From NCBI GenBank assembly GCA_021845665.1, contig JAJZVO010000013.1, forward strand, positions 17,823-81,822: DNA of 64,000 nt, written 5' to 3'. The stretch's first letter is position 1. The number at the start of each line of letters is the position of its first letter. This document shows positions 47,443 to 57,000 of the stretch, in pieces. The notes beneath the pieces are model-generated. The model worked only from the letters and a program-made list of their open reading frames with translations. It was not told where the DNA came from and made no database searches. The DNA is from Bacteroidota bacterium. GTDB taxonomy: Bacteria; Bacteroidota; Ignavibacteria; Kryptoniales; JAKASW01. The position numbers and the translations under genes are program-made.

Positions 47443-48737
47443 TCTGTCAAACCAAGACTCTTGTAAACATAATCCACGTTTCCGAGAAGCGACTTCAGAT
47501 CGAAGACTTTCTCCAACTCATTACGCGGGATTTTCTCACTGACTTCGGAATCGCTGGAAAGCGCAGTCAGAAAATCCTCGCCGGTCTCCCAGCAATGCAT
47601 TGCGTTCCTCTGTACGAGTGCGTATGCCTGTTCGCGGGTAAGCCCTTTTTCGATCAGTTTCAGGAGAACGTCTTCGGAGAAAAAGAGTCCGTGTGTGATC
47701 TGAAGATTCCTCTGCATTTTCTCAGGGTAGACTACGAAGTCTTTGAATATCTTCTGTGACTCCAGTATCATGAAATCCAGACCGAGCGTAGCATCCGGGA
47801 ATATAACCCGCTCGACCGAAGAGTGAGAAATGTCGCGCTCGTGCCAGAGTGCCTGGTTTTCCAGCGCAGACATGGCATAAGACCTGATAAGGCGCGCTAT
47901 CCCGCAGATCCTTTCCGCGTTGACAGGGTTACGCTTGTGTGGCATCGCGGAAGATCCCTTCTGTCCCCTCGTGAAAGGCTCCTCCGCTTCCAATACCTCA
48001 GTACGCTGGAGGTGTCTGACTTCGAGTGCCATCTTTTCGAGCGTGCCCGCGACGACGGCGAGAATAGTCATGAATTGCGCATGCCGGTCCCGCTGAATCA
48101 CTTGTGTAGATGCAATTGAAGGGCGGAGGCCGAATTTTCCGGCAACATACTTCTCGACTTCGGGCGAAATGTGTGAGTAAGTGCCGACCGCACCCGATAT
48201 CTTTGCTACCGCAACTTCCTCGTTGGCATTCCTGATCCGCTCCACGTCGCGGCCGAGCTCATCGTACCAGACGGCCATCTTCAACCCGAATGTCACAGGC
48301 TCGGCATGGATCCCGTGCGTTCGTCCGATCATCGGGGCATCCTTGTATTTCAGGCTCAGTTTCCCGACCATCCCTCGAAGCTCCGACAGGTGCTTCTCGA
48401 TTATCTCTCCGGCCTGCTTCAACTGGATGGCGGAAGCTGTGTCGAGCACGTCGGACGATGTCATCCCGAGGTGCACAAAGCGCGCCGACGGTCCGACATT
48501 CTCGCTGACGTTCGTCAGAAAAGCTATGACGTCGTGCTTGACGGTTCTTTCGATCTCGTCAATCCTCGCGACCTCGAACTTTGCCTTTCGCTTCACTTCC
48601 TCGACCGCCTCTTTCGGGACTCTTCCGAGATTTGCCTGTGCTTCCATGGCTGCAATTTCTACGTCCAGCCAAATCCTGAATTTGTTCTCTTCACTCCAGA
48701 CCCCGCTCATCTCCGCGGGGGAGTATCTCTTTATCAT
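47439..48737 (-). CDS. purB: Adenylosuccinate lyase
   Basis: PurB makes AMP from adenylosuccinate and also cleaves SAICAR in purine synthesis. The 432-residue protein has the fumarase-superfamily signature GSSAMPHKRNP (about 265), TSSDVLDTASAIQL, GRTHGIHAEPVTFG with the catalytic His, KISGAVGTYSHISPEVE, and ENQALWHERDISHSSVERV. The length is normal for the short bacterial form. ATG 48737 overlaps the htrA stop by 4 bases and its own stop overlaps the next gene, so the run is tightly coupled. Confidence 0.97.
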   Translation of the reverse strand: MIKRYSPAEMSGVWSEENKFRIWLDVEIAAMEAQANLGRVPKEAVEEVKRKAKFEVARIDEIERTVKHDVIAFLTNVSENVGPSARFVHLGMTSSDVLDTASAIQLKQAGEIIEKHLSELRGMVGKLSLKYKDAPMIGRTHGIHAEPVTFGLKMAVWYDELGRDVERIRNANEEVAVAKISGAVGTYSHISPEVEKYVAGKFGLRPSIASTQVIQRDRHAQFMTILAVVAGTLEKMALEVRHLQRTEVLEAEEPFTRGQKGSSAMPHKRNPVNAERICGIARLIRSYAMSALENQALWHERDISHSSVERVIFPDATLGLDFMILESQKIFKDFVVYPEKMQRNLQITHGLFFSEDVLLKLIEKGLTREQAYALVQRNAMHCWETGEDFLTALSSDSEVSEKIPRNELEKVFDLKSLLGNVDYVYKSLGLTE

Positions 48738-49939
48738 TTCGCAGGTTTCCTTCCAACCGTAAGTGTTATAGTCAAAAGCCTATTGTCGCGCAAGATCTCG
48801 AAACGGATCCTTTCTCCGGGTCTCAAGTCGTCCAACTGGGACTGCAGGGACCCGGCACTTCTCACCGGGCGGCCCTGATACTTCAATATCAGGTCTCCGG
48901 CTTCAAAGCCGCTTCTTCTCGCCGGGCTGTCAGGGGCGACGTTGCTCACCAGGGCGCCCGTAGGTTCGCTGAGTCCGAAATATCTTGCCATCTGTTCGTC
49001 GAGAGATTGAAGCTGTAAACCCGTCCACGCGTCATGTATTACCTTCCCATATTTTCTGAGTTCTTCCACGACACGCGTCACTCTGTTTATCGGGATCGCG
49101 AAACCGTAACCTATGTAAGCGTTGCTGACACCAGCCGTGTATATCATCGTATTCATTCCGATGACCCTCCCGTTGGCATCGACTAGCGGCCCTCCTGAAT
49201 TACCGGGATTTATCACGGCGTCCGTCTCGATCATATTGCTGTAATTCCTCGAGCCGATCCTTGCCAGGCTCATTCCGAGAGAACTCACAACACCGACCGT
49301 GACGGTCGGCTTGTCGTTTATGTCGAAAAGTCCGAATGGATTTCCGAAGGCAACCACCCATTCACCGACAAGTATACTGTCGCTGTCGCCGAGTTTGCAG
49401 TAGGGAAGGTTGTGTCCGTCGATCTTCAGAAGGGCTACATCTGCCTGATCGTCCTGACCGATTATCTTGGCGCTTCGCTTGCTGCCATCGGTCATCGTGA
49501 CGATGATCTTCGTGGCATTTTTCACAACGTGTTCGTTCGTGACTATGTAGCCGTCCGGCGATATCACGAACCCCGATCCGAGGCTCCGTACCTCTATCTT
49601 TTGTGAACCGAAGAACTGCCTGAAGAAGGGGTCGTTTCCGAAAAACTCGCGGAGCATCGGGTCGTTCATGGAAAACGGGCTCCGCTGTTCCTGGACCGCC
49701 GTAACATTTATTCCGACCACCGCCGGACTAATCTCCTTCACGGCTTTCGTTATTGCGGTCTGCCTGCTGCTCGTAGGATCTCCGTCGTCGGATGGGCGCT
49801 GTGCCGCAAAAAGATTTCCTGTCAGAAGCCAGACAAAAAGAATAAGCACAACAAGCCGCGAAGGAAGGAACTCCTGTGGGCCCGGAGTTCGGCGGATCCT
49901 GCTGGAGGCAAAGTGTGTAAGTGAAGTTTCTTTATGCAT
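48734..49939 (-). CDS. DegP/HtrA-family periplasmic serine protease
   Basis: This is a trypsin-fold quality-control protease with one PDZ domain, 401 residues. A membrane-targeting segment (about 27-47) ends in FAAQ, so it is exported or anchored. The catalytic triad is H137 in TNEHVV, D167 in ADVALLKID and S248 in NPGNSGGPL. The PDZ domain covers about 305-395 (GALVSNVAPDSPARRSGFEAGDLIL). One PDZ makes it DegS/HhoB-like rather than DegP-like in build. Its start overlaps the plsY 3' end by 8 bases. Confidence 0.92.
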   Translation of the reverse strand: MHKETSLTHFASSRIRRTPGPQEFLPSRLVVLILFVWLLTGNLFAAQRPSDDGDPTSSRQTAITKAVKEISPAVVGINVTAVQEQRSPFSMNDPMLREFFGNDPFFRQFFGSQKIEVRSLGSGFVISPDGYIVTNEHVVKNATKIIVTMTDGSKRSAKIIGQDDQADVALLKIDGHNLPYCKLGDSDSILVGEWVVAFGNPFGLFDINDKPTVTVGVVSSLGMSLARIGSRNYSNMIETDAVINPGNSGGPLVDANGRVIGMNTMIYTAGVSNAYIGYGFAIPINRVTRVVEELRKYGKVIHDAWTGLQLQSLDEQMARYFGLSEPTGALVSNVAPDSPARRSGFEAGDLILKYQGRPVRSAGSLQSQLDDLRPGERIRFEILRDNRLLTITLTVGRKPAK

Positions 49940-50501
49940 TACCTATTTCGGTCCTCAATGGTGATAAATGTTTCGAAAGCACGACAACAATCAGCCCGGC
50001 GGAAAGAATGAACGCCAACGGTGCATGATATGTCTTCATGAACAACGGTATAGACGCAAGTACTATCCCGATTACGCTTGATAAATACAACTTGAGCCCG
50101 ACCATTCTCAACAGGAAATATATGAACAAGTATAACAACACAGCCAATGGTTGAACCACCAGCAGTGTTCCCGCCGCAGTTGCGAGACCCCTCCCACCTT
50201 TAAATCGGACATACACTGAATAGTTGTGTCCGACGACAACAAAAAGCGCGGCGATCATGCCTACTACGATTCCAAAATTCCAGAAAGAAAGCGAGGTTAC
50301 CAGAAATCCCTTCGATATGTCGATCGAAGCGACAATGATCCCTATGGATTTTGAACCTGTGACTTCATAAGCATTCATGGCGCCTAAATTCCCGCTTCCG
50401 TTCCTTGAAAGATCGACTTTGCGGAAGTGATTCGCAATCACGTACGCCGTCGGAAATGATCCAACCAGGTAAGAAACGAGAGCGGCGCTTAGTCCTAACA
50501 T
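49932..50501 (-). CDS. plsY: Glycerol-3-phosphate acyltransferase PlsY
   Basis: PlsY is an integral membrane enzyme that acylates glycerol 3-phosphate from acyl-phosphate, the first step of phospholipid synthesis. The 189-residue protein has about five helices and the family motifs YLVGSFPTAYVIA, RNGSGNLGAMNAYEVTG (the usual GATN is GAMN here), VVVGHNYSVYVRFKGGRGLATAAG (split by a normal turn) and a hydrophobic C-terminus. It heads the plsY-htrA-purB-membrane protein run. The partner plsX is not in the window. Confidence 0.93.
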   Translation of the reverse strand: MLGLSAALVSYLVGSFPTAYVIANHFRKVDLSRNGSGNLGAMNAYEVTGSKSIGIIVASIDISKGFLVTSLSFWNFGIVVGMIAALFVVVGHNYSVYVRFKGGRGLATAAGTLLVVQPLAVLLYLFIYFLLRMVGLKLYLSSVIGIVLASIPLFMKTYHAPLAFILSAGLIVVVLSKHLSPLRTEIGNA

Positions 50502-50643
50502 TTGCCATATTAGGCAAAATGTGACTGAATTTCAATGATATGCGACGCGTCGTAGCGGGCCGCTTTGTTCCGGAATAGGAATTGCCGCTAATAGCTTGGG
50601 ATCTGCTTTCCTTTTATCGCTTAGAAGTGCATCTCGAAGTGGC

Positions 50644-50665
50644 TCCATCTGAATTCTCAGATGGA
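50644..50665. other. Perfect 9-bp hairpin downstream of a DUF4402 gene
   Basis: TCCATCTGA (50644-50652) and TCAGATGGA (50657-50665) pair perfectly around ATTC. It lies 38 bases beyond the stop of the minus-strand DUF4402 gene and 143 bases upstream of plsY. There is no T-run on either strand, so it may be an mRNA-stabilising 3' hairpin or a protein-binding palindrome rather than an intrinsic terminator. Confidence 0.5.
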
Positions 50666-50702
50666 CATTCCGTATATGCCGCAATAACTTTGAGAATTGA
50701 GC

Positions 50703-51230
50703 CTAATACGCGATGGTCATGGTGAAATTACCTGTATAGAAGCCCAGCGGTTGATCGGGAGAAAGTTTCGCCGAACCCCCTACCCAGAAATGGTACTGAC
50801 CCTTTGCATTTGTGACGAGGCCGGTACCGTTCTTAATAATAATGGACTGAGCCTGTACGGGAGATGGGCTTCCTGCCAGTTCACCGGAAAATTCTATCGA
50901 GTTACCGTCGAACGTCAATCGAGTTGATGAGAAAGTCACGATGATCGGAGTATGCGGTGAAGATGCGAATGTGAAGTAGGCCGCCGAGCCGCCCCCGGTT
51001 ATCGGGTTGACTTGAATCTGCGTTATTCCCTGTACGACCGTCCCAAGCTCAAGATTGCGTAAAGCGGACAATGAGACCAGCCCCTTGACAACGATGTTTG
51101 CCGATGCGAAGGCGGTTGTTGTTTGGGCATTCGCATTCGTCCCGCTCACGACGAGCATGGCCGCGATCAACGCCTGTCCGACAAAGCTGCTCTCTCTGTT
51201 GAAATGGAACGGTGGGTGTTCTTTTTCCAT
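50703..51230 (-). CDS. DUF4402-family exported protein
   Basis: The 175-residue product has a signal-peptide-like segment ending NANAQ near residue 36, then a beta-rich domain of the DUF4402 type (LSALRNLELGTVVQG, GGGSAAYFTF, then GQYHFWVGGSAKL and GNFTMTIAY at the end). Such proteins are small secreted, fimbria-like beta-sandwiches of unknown role. A second DUF4402 gene lies 121 bases upstream on the same strand, so the two are a tandem pair with diverged sequences. Confidence 0.82.
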   Translation of the reverse strand: MEKEHPPFHFNRESSFVGQALIAAMLVVSGTNANAQTTTAFASANIVVKGLVSLSALRNLELGTVVQGITQIQVNPITGGGSAAYFTFASSPHTPIIVTFSSTRLTFDGNSIEFSGELAGSPSPVQAQSIIIKNGTGLVTNAKGQYHFWVGGSAKLSPDQPLGFYTGNFTMTIAY

Positions 51231-51351
51231 CGTTCTGAATATCAGTGATTAGTCCGGTTTAAACAAGGAGTGTCCGGAGCGACAGCTTCCCGGAGAAAAC
51301 AAATCCGTTTGTCGCTGCTGATCTCAGGGATGGAAAGATGTTATCCGTGCT

Positions 51352-51846
51352 TCAGTAAGTCACCGTAAGGTCGAACGTCCCCTGGTAAGCTCCGGCTGGA
51401 AGTGTATTTGTAATTGGAGCTGTTGTACCGCCCACCCAGAAATAATAGTAACCGGTCGCATTGGTTGTTACGCTTGACCCGCTGGAGATTGCAGTGGCGG
51501 AAGTCTGACTCGATGACGAGGTAGCTCCTACAACCGATGGTGACCAGCTGATGCTTCCGGTGGCAAAGGTCATCGGAGTGCTGGTATATGAGATTGTGCA
51601 GGAGTGGTTTGCCGATGTCTGCAGCGTGAAGTAAGCCGCTTCCGTTCCATCATTGTTGGGATTCACTACCGCTGCGGTTGAATCCTGAACATGGGAAGGG
51701 AAATTCAGATCCCGCACTGTCGTGACTGTTACCTGGGCGTTAACAGTAAGGTTTACAGCGGCAGAGGCAGATCCCGAGACCTGGGCAAAGGAACTAGTTT
51801 CCCAAAAAGCAACGAGAAGAAAGGCGATTGAAAGATATTTTTTCAT
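51352..51846 (-). CDS. DUF4402-family exported protein
   Basis: The start at 51846 (MKKYLSIAFLLVAFW) follows GGAGATAAG and gives a normal signal peptide ending SSFAQ; an in-frame ATG 15 bases further upstream is less likely. The mature 140-odd residues are Ser/Thr-rich and beta-stranded, with RDLNFPSHVQ, GTEAAYFTLQ, and YYYFWVGGT then GTFDLTVTY at the end, the DUF4402 pattern. The C-terminal motif is nearly the same as in the downstream paralogue. Likely a secreted or surface structural protein. Confidence 0.84.
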   Translation of the reverse strand: MKKYLSIAFLLVAFWETSSFAQVSGSASAAVNLTVNAQVTVTTVRDLNFPSHVQDSTAAVVNPNNDGTEAAYFTLQTSANHSCTISYTSTPMTFATGSISWSPSVVGATSSSSQTSATAISSGSSVTTNATGYYYFWVGGTTAPITNTLPAGAYQGTFDLTVTY

Positions 51847-52254
51847 CTTATCTCCGCGCAATTTGGTAAGTTACATTCCATAAATTCCGCATCACAATCA
51901 TGTGATAACTAACCGATGCCGCTTCCTCCAAGGACTCGAAAGTCTTTGCACGGTCTCAAGTAGACCGCCGTGTGCCGGCCGGCGCGTACGGTGGAGAGCG
52001 TCCGCGTATTATTATGCAACGCGTATGCCGAGATCAACGCGAGTAATTCTTCCAAATTGATGCGTGTTGAATATCATGTCGACGATTTCCGTAACATTTC
52101 TGTAATTGTATGTTACTCTTTCCCTACGCCAAAGTGGCGTCTATTGAAACCGACGCTTCTAAGAACACCAAACTCGGAAGGTCTTCCGAAGTTGGCATCT
52201 GTCCGAATCATCGGATGGCTACTTTTGGGACCGCCTCATTCGACTGTTACAAAT
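51847..52254. other. Gene-free 400-base stretch between rho and the DUF4402 pair
   Basis: No credible gene is seen. The only structured element is a short perfect hairpin ACGCCA-AAG-TGGCGT (52136-52150), with no T-run. The region must hold the promoter for the DUF4402 pair and the 3' end of rho; no motif for either was distinct. Confidence 0.4.
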
Positions 52255-53382
52255 CTAAAAATTAGAAAGAAGCTTTTCGTTTGTCGGATATCGGTGGATT
52301 AGCTTAAGGACATTCTGCATCGCTTCGCGGGGCGACATTCGGGCGATAGATCTCCGCAGCTCCTGATGCTCTCTAAGAGATTCTCCGAAGAGCAACTCTT
52401 CCCGCCGCGTACCTGAGACGCCGAGGTTGATCGCAGGAAATATCCTTTCATTTGCGAGATTCCTCTCGAGGACGAGCTCCATGTTGCCGGTTCCCTTGAA
52501 TTCCTGGAATATCAGCTCGTCCATCCGAGAGTTCGTGTCCACAAGTATAGTGGCGATTATGGTGAGCGAGCCGGCTCCTTCGAATTTTCTCGCTGCTCCG
52601 AATATTCTCTTGGGAACTTCGAGTGCCCTTATATCGACTCCGCCGGACATGGTCCTGCCGCTGCTTTTTTGATGGACATTAAAGGCGCGGCCGAGCCTCG
52701 TCAAAGAATCCAGGAGGAGGACTACATCTTTGCCTGTTTCGACTTTTCTCTTCGCGTATTCGGGAACCAGTTGTGCCAGCCGAACGTGGCTCGAAAGGTC
52801 GTTGTCGTTGGAACTGGCAAAGACTTCTCCGCGCACCGACCGTCTCATGTCTGTAACTTCTTCGGGACGTTCATCGATAAGAAGAACGATCAATTCGACA
52901 TCTGGATTGTTCTGACTTACGGCGTGGGCGATCTGCTGCATCAGAATGGTCTTTCCCGCTTTCGGCGGTGAGACAATCAATGCACGCTGTCCTTTCCCGA
53001 GAGGGCAGAAGAGATCGACTATGCGCATCGCAGGATCAGAAGCCGGCCCTTCGAGTCTGATCATTTCACTCGGTGAAACCGCCTCGTGCTGCGAGAACTC
53101 TGCAATCGTTTTCCATTCATCGGGATTGACTCCATTGACCATATCGATATTCTTTGCTTCTAGCCCCTTGCCGTTTCCGTTGGCTGCACTTCCGGAGATG
53201 ACAACTCCCTGACGAAGCTTAAACCGCGAGATGATCGATTCAGGTACGAAAATGTCGCTCTTGTTCGCGCCGAGGGAGAGGGTCAGGTTCCTTACGAAAC
53301 CCATTTCGCGAGGCTGTCGGCTGTGTCTTTCGCCGCGCATATGGTCCGGACCCTTGGGACGGCCTCTTTCAATTTCGAGCAT
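52255..53382 (-). CDS. rho: Transcription termination factor Rho, short form
   Basis: Rho is the hexameric RNA-dependent ATPase that ends transcription. This 375-residue copy begins almost at the cold-shock-like RNA-binding domain (GFVRNLTLSLGANKSDIFVP; SRFKLRQGVVISG). It lacks the usual N-terminal helical domain (roughly the first 50 residues of E. coli Rho), and the primary-site residues look diverged. The motor is complete: Walker A PPKAGKTIL (about 137-145), VLLIDERPEEVTDM, Walker B VVLLLDSLTRLGRAFN with SGGVDIRAL, the Q/R-loop region TIIATILVDTNSRMDE and the arginine-finger region. Start ATG 53382 gives MLEIERGRPKG, which looks like the start of the RNA-binding fold. It could be the main Rho of this lineage or a paralogue. 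Confidence 0.9.
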   Translation of the reverse strand: MLEIERGRPKGPDHMRGERHSRQPREMGFVRNLTLSLGANKSDIFVPESIISRFKLRQGVVISGSAANGNGKGLEAKNIDMVNGVNPDEWKTIAEFSQHEAVSPSEMIRLEGPASDPAMRIVDLFCPLGKGQRALIVSPPKAGKTILMQQIAHAVSQNNPDVELIVLLIDERPEEVTDMRRSVRGEVFASSNDNDLSSHVRLAQLVPEYAKRKVETGKDVVLLLDSLTRLGRAFNVHQKSSGRTMSGGVDIRALEVPKRIFGAARKFEGAGSLTIIATILVDTNSRMDELIFQEFKGTGNMELVLERNLANERIFPAINLGVSGTRREELLFGESLREHQELRRSIARMSPREAMQNVLKLIHRYPTNEKLLSNF

Positions 53383-54069
53383 TCCCGAAAATGTTATCGT
53401 TGCTTACCTCCAGTTAAGGTATATATCATTGTTCTGCGCACATCGCGGTTTATGGTCTAGAGTGATTCGCAATTTAGCCGCTGGTTTTATATTCATCGCG
53501 ACTTTCATGCATCCTGAGCCGCAGGGCGATTAGAACCGAGGATTTTCCGGCCTCACATGAGTGGAATATTCGGCATTCGTTGAAAGCGGATCGCTTTATC
53601 GGATCCGAGCGTACGGATGTTAATCCCTGTTCCTTCTGCTACCGACGAACCAAAGATATTCGATTGCACATTGTTTTTCAAGGCAGGGTAGCAAGCTATG
53701 TTGAAAATGAGTATTCGAGCGGACATGCGCCAATGTCCAAATTGAAACACCGAGTACACGGGTGGCAACAGATTCACAAGGGGTAATATCGGCACAACGA
53801 AGATACCTGAGTCTATCCGTTCTATCCGCATCAAAGGTGAGCGCCAGCGAGTAGATCGGGATTCAAGGCAATTTATTAGGCCGATAAACCGTATGGGAGG
53901 CGGTTCTTGCAACCCGATGGATGGTCGGTAGGGAGTACGATTTTGCTGACTTTCTTCCACCAGTTTGTTACCTTAATTGACATCGGGCGCATACCTTCCG
54001 GTATGCGGGATATTTGACTATGCAAACATCGACCTATATCGAACGGGTTGACTTCTCAAGGAGAAGAGC
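53383..54069. other. Gene-free 687-base stretch with a hairpin at 53988-54007
   Basis: Between rho and the giant kinase gene no credible coding region is seen; a 135-codon minus-strand frame (53553-53960) has no ribosome binding site and no family look. Near the kinase start there is a perfect 8-bp hairpin, CGCATACC/GGTATGCG around TTCC (53988-54007), 62 bases before the ATG. It would lie in the mRNA leader and could be a regulator-binding palindrome or a leader structure. CAAGGAGAAGAGC just before ATG 54070 is the ribosome binding site. Confidence 0.5.
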
Positions 54070-57000
54070 ATGAAAAAGAACGAGCCTTCCATCTCGTACC
54101 GAGCATACTCTAGAGAGATAATTTACGCGACACTGAACGTCGGCCAGGATTCGGAGCAGTCTCTCGACTACGTCGGCGGGAACGCCGAAAAGGTACTCGG
54201 ATACAATCCCGGGCATCTGTCAGGGGAAGAGAACGCGTGGATTTCTTCCGTACATCCAGATGATAGAAAGAAAGTTGCGGGGAACTGGCGCAAGGTGTAT
54301 GAGTCGAAAAAACCACGGACAATTGAATACCGCATGAAGGCGGCCGTGGATTCGAGGTATTTATGGATAGAGGACCGCACGGCTCCCCGTTTCGATGCGG
54401 GTGATAAAGTGGTGGGGGTTGTCGGTTCTGTCGTAGATATCTCATCGTCCAAAGGGCGATCGGGTAAGAAGAGCCGAGCTGAAACGGTCAAAGAAGCGCC
54501 GCACTCAACAGCATCAAACGAGAAGACTGCCCGGTTGAACCGGATTCTTCGAATGCTGTCGAATGTGAATCGGCTGATTCTCCGTGAAGAGAACCGCGAC
54601 TCGCTATTTCAGGAGGTGTGCAACGCAATCGTGGATGGCGGTGAATACCGGCTGGCCTGGATAGGACTTGTCGGCGACGGCGGCAGAAGGGTAACACCTG
54701 TAACCTGGAGCGATGGAGGCGAAGAACTTCTGAAGGGGAAGGAGATTCCTCTCGGGCCGGGAAAGGCGGGCGAGGTACTGTTACAGGCCGCGGTGGATTC
54801 AAAAGAAGCTTCCATATGCAACGACCTGACCGACGGCTCGGCCGGCGAAGGTTGGTGCTTGAAATACCTGGAACGCGGCTATCTTTCGGCGGGGTTCTTT
54901 CCGATGCATATCCGGGGTTCCGTGGAAGGTGTCGTCGGGATATGTTCCGATGAAAAAAAATCCTTTGGTCGGGAAGAATCCCTTCTTCTCTCGGAACTTG
55001 CCGACGACATCGGCTGTGCACTCTGGGCGATAGGATCAAGGACAGAACAGGCGGCAGCCACGGAAGCTATTCTCGACCGGGAATTCTGGTTGAATGAATC
55101 GCAGCGGGTTGCGCATATCGGCTCTTATGTCTACGACTTTGGGAAACGAAAGTGGTCGGGTACAATGGAACTCGGTGATCTGCTCGGTCTTGGCGGGGTT
55201 TCTGATCGTGAGCCGGACTCCCTGCTGAATATAATCCATCCGGATGACAGGGAGTGGCTCAACGCAAAAGTAAGAAATCTGTCGGGACCGAATAACCGGC
55301 TGGAGGAGGCGTTTAGAGTTGTAAGGGCTTCGGACAAACAGGTAAGGTGGGTGTGGGCAACCGCAGAGATTCGCACCGACGCCTCGGGAAAGCCCGCGAA
55401 GTTGTTCGGTACGATGCAGGACATAACGGGGCGCAAACAGACCGAGGATGCATTGGCTCAAAGTGAAAACCTGTTTCACACCTCCTTCGAGAATTCATCT
55501 ATAGGGATAGCATTGCTCGCTCCCTACGGGAGATATCAATGGGTGAACGCGAAGTTCAGCCAGATGATGGGATACGCAAAAGAAGAGCTGATGAACTTGA
55601 GCTGCAAGGATCTCACTTTTCCCGATGATGCAGCAGCGACTGACGTTGTACTATCCGACGCGTTTGCAGGGAAGACCGTCGGTGTCTTGGAGAAACGCTA
55701 TGTCAGAAAGGACGGACAGATAATATGGGTAGAGTTTTCCGTATCGCTGGTACGGAATTTCAATGATGAGCCCGGATACCTGATTGCCAATTTCAACGAC
55801 ATAACCGAGCGAAAGCGTGCGGAGGAGGATTTCAGGAATGAGCACATCCTCTTGATGACCCTTATCGACAATCTTCCCAACTCGATTTACGTGAAGGACA
55901 CGCAATGCAGGAAGACCCTCGCAAACCCGGCTAATGTACAGCACGCTGGAAAGAAATCGGAATCGGAAGTGCTTGGCAGGACGGATTTTGAACTTTATCC
56001 GTTCGAACTTGCGCAGAAATACAGCGAGGACGATCAGACCGTTCTCCGCGACGGGAAGGCGATACTTATAACGGAAGAATACGGATTCACGGGAAGCGGA
56101 GAGAAGAAGTGGCAGTTGACGTCGAAGATACCGCTGCGCGATAAGAACGGTAAGATAGTGGGATTAATTGGAATCGGCACAGACATTACAGAAAGAAAGC
56201 ACCTTGAAGAGACGCGTGAAGAGGAGCGCCGTCTCCTGCGCACTTTGATTGATAATCTTCCAAGCTCAGTATTCGTCAAGGACACGGATTACCGGAAGAC
56301 CGTGGCAAACAAGGAGCATTTGCGGCATATCTCTGCTCAACTTGGAGCAGAGAAACAGCTCGAAGAATTTCAGGTCCTGGGTAAGACCGACTTTGAACTA
56401 TTGCCGAAGGAATTGGCTGAGCGCCATTTCCAGGAAGACCAGAAGGTGATCCGAAACGGCGAGGCGATCCTGGAACAGGAAGAATTGGAATTCGACTCGG
56501 AAGGAAAAAGGCACTGGAGCCTTGTGTCCAAGATACCGCTGCGAGATTCAAACGGAAACATCTCGGGTTTGTTAGGTATCAAGACCGATATCACAGCGAG
56601 GAAGCTTGCTGAGGAGGCCATGTCCCGCGAACGATTGCTCCTCCGGACTATCATCGATCGCCTTCCCGCTTCAGTGTGGGTCAAGGATAAGGCGTACAGA
56701 AAGACTCTGGTTAACCGCGCCCACATCGGACGCATGTCGCTTTTCGCAGTAAAAAAAATCACGTCGGAGTTCGATCTACTCGGCAAAACCGACTCAGGTT
56801 TGTACCCGCCGGACAAGGCGAAGATTTACAATCTTGAAGACAGAGAAGTGATAGTAAATGGGAAGTCGGTCATCGACCGGGAAGAGCTGGTAGTGGACAT
56901 AGATGGCAACAGACACTGGCAGCTCGTTTCGAAAGTCCCTTTGCTCGACGAATACGGACTGACTACAGGACTCGTGGGAATTGTCACCGATATCACGAAA

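Noticed and set aside
53553..53960. 135-codon minus-strand frame upstream of rho
   Set aside because: No ribosome binding site and no recognisable family; Pro/Arg/Ile-rich composition looks like chance.
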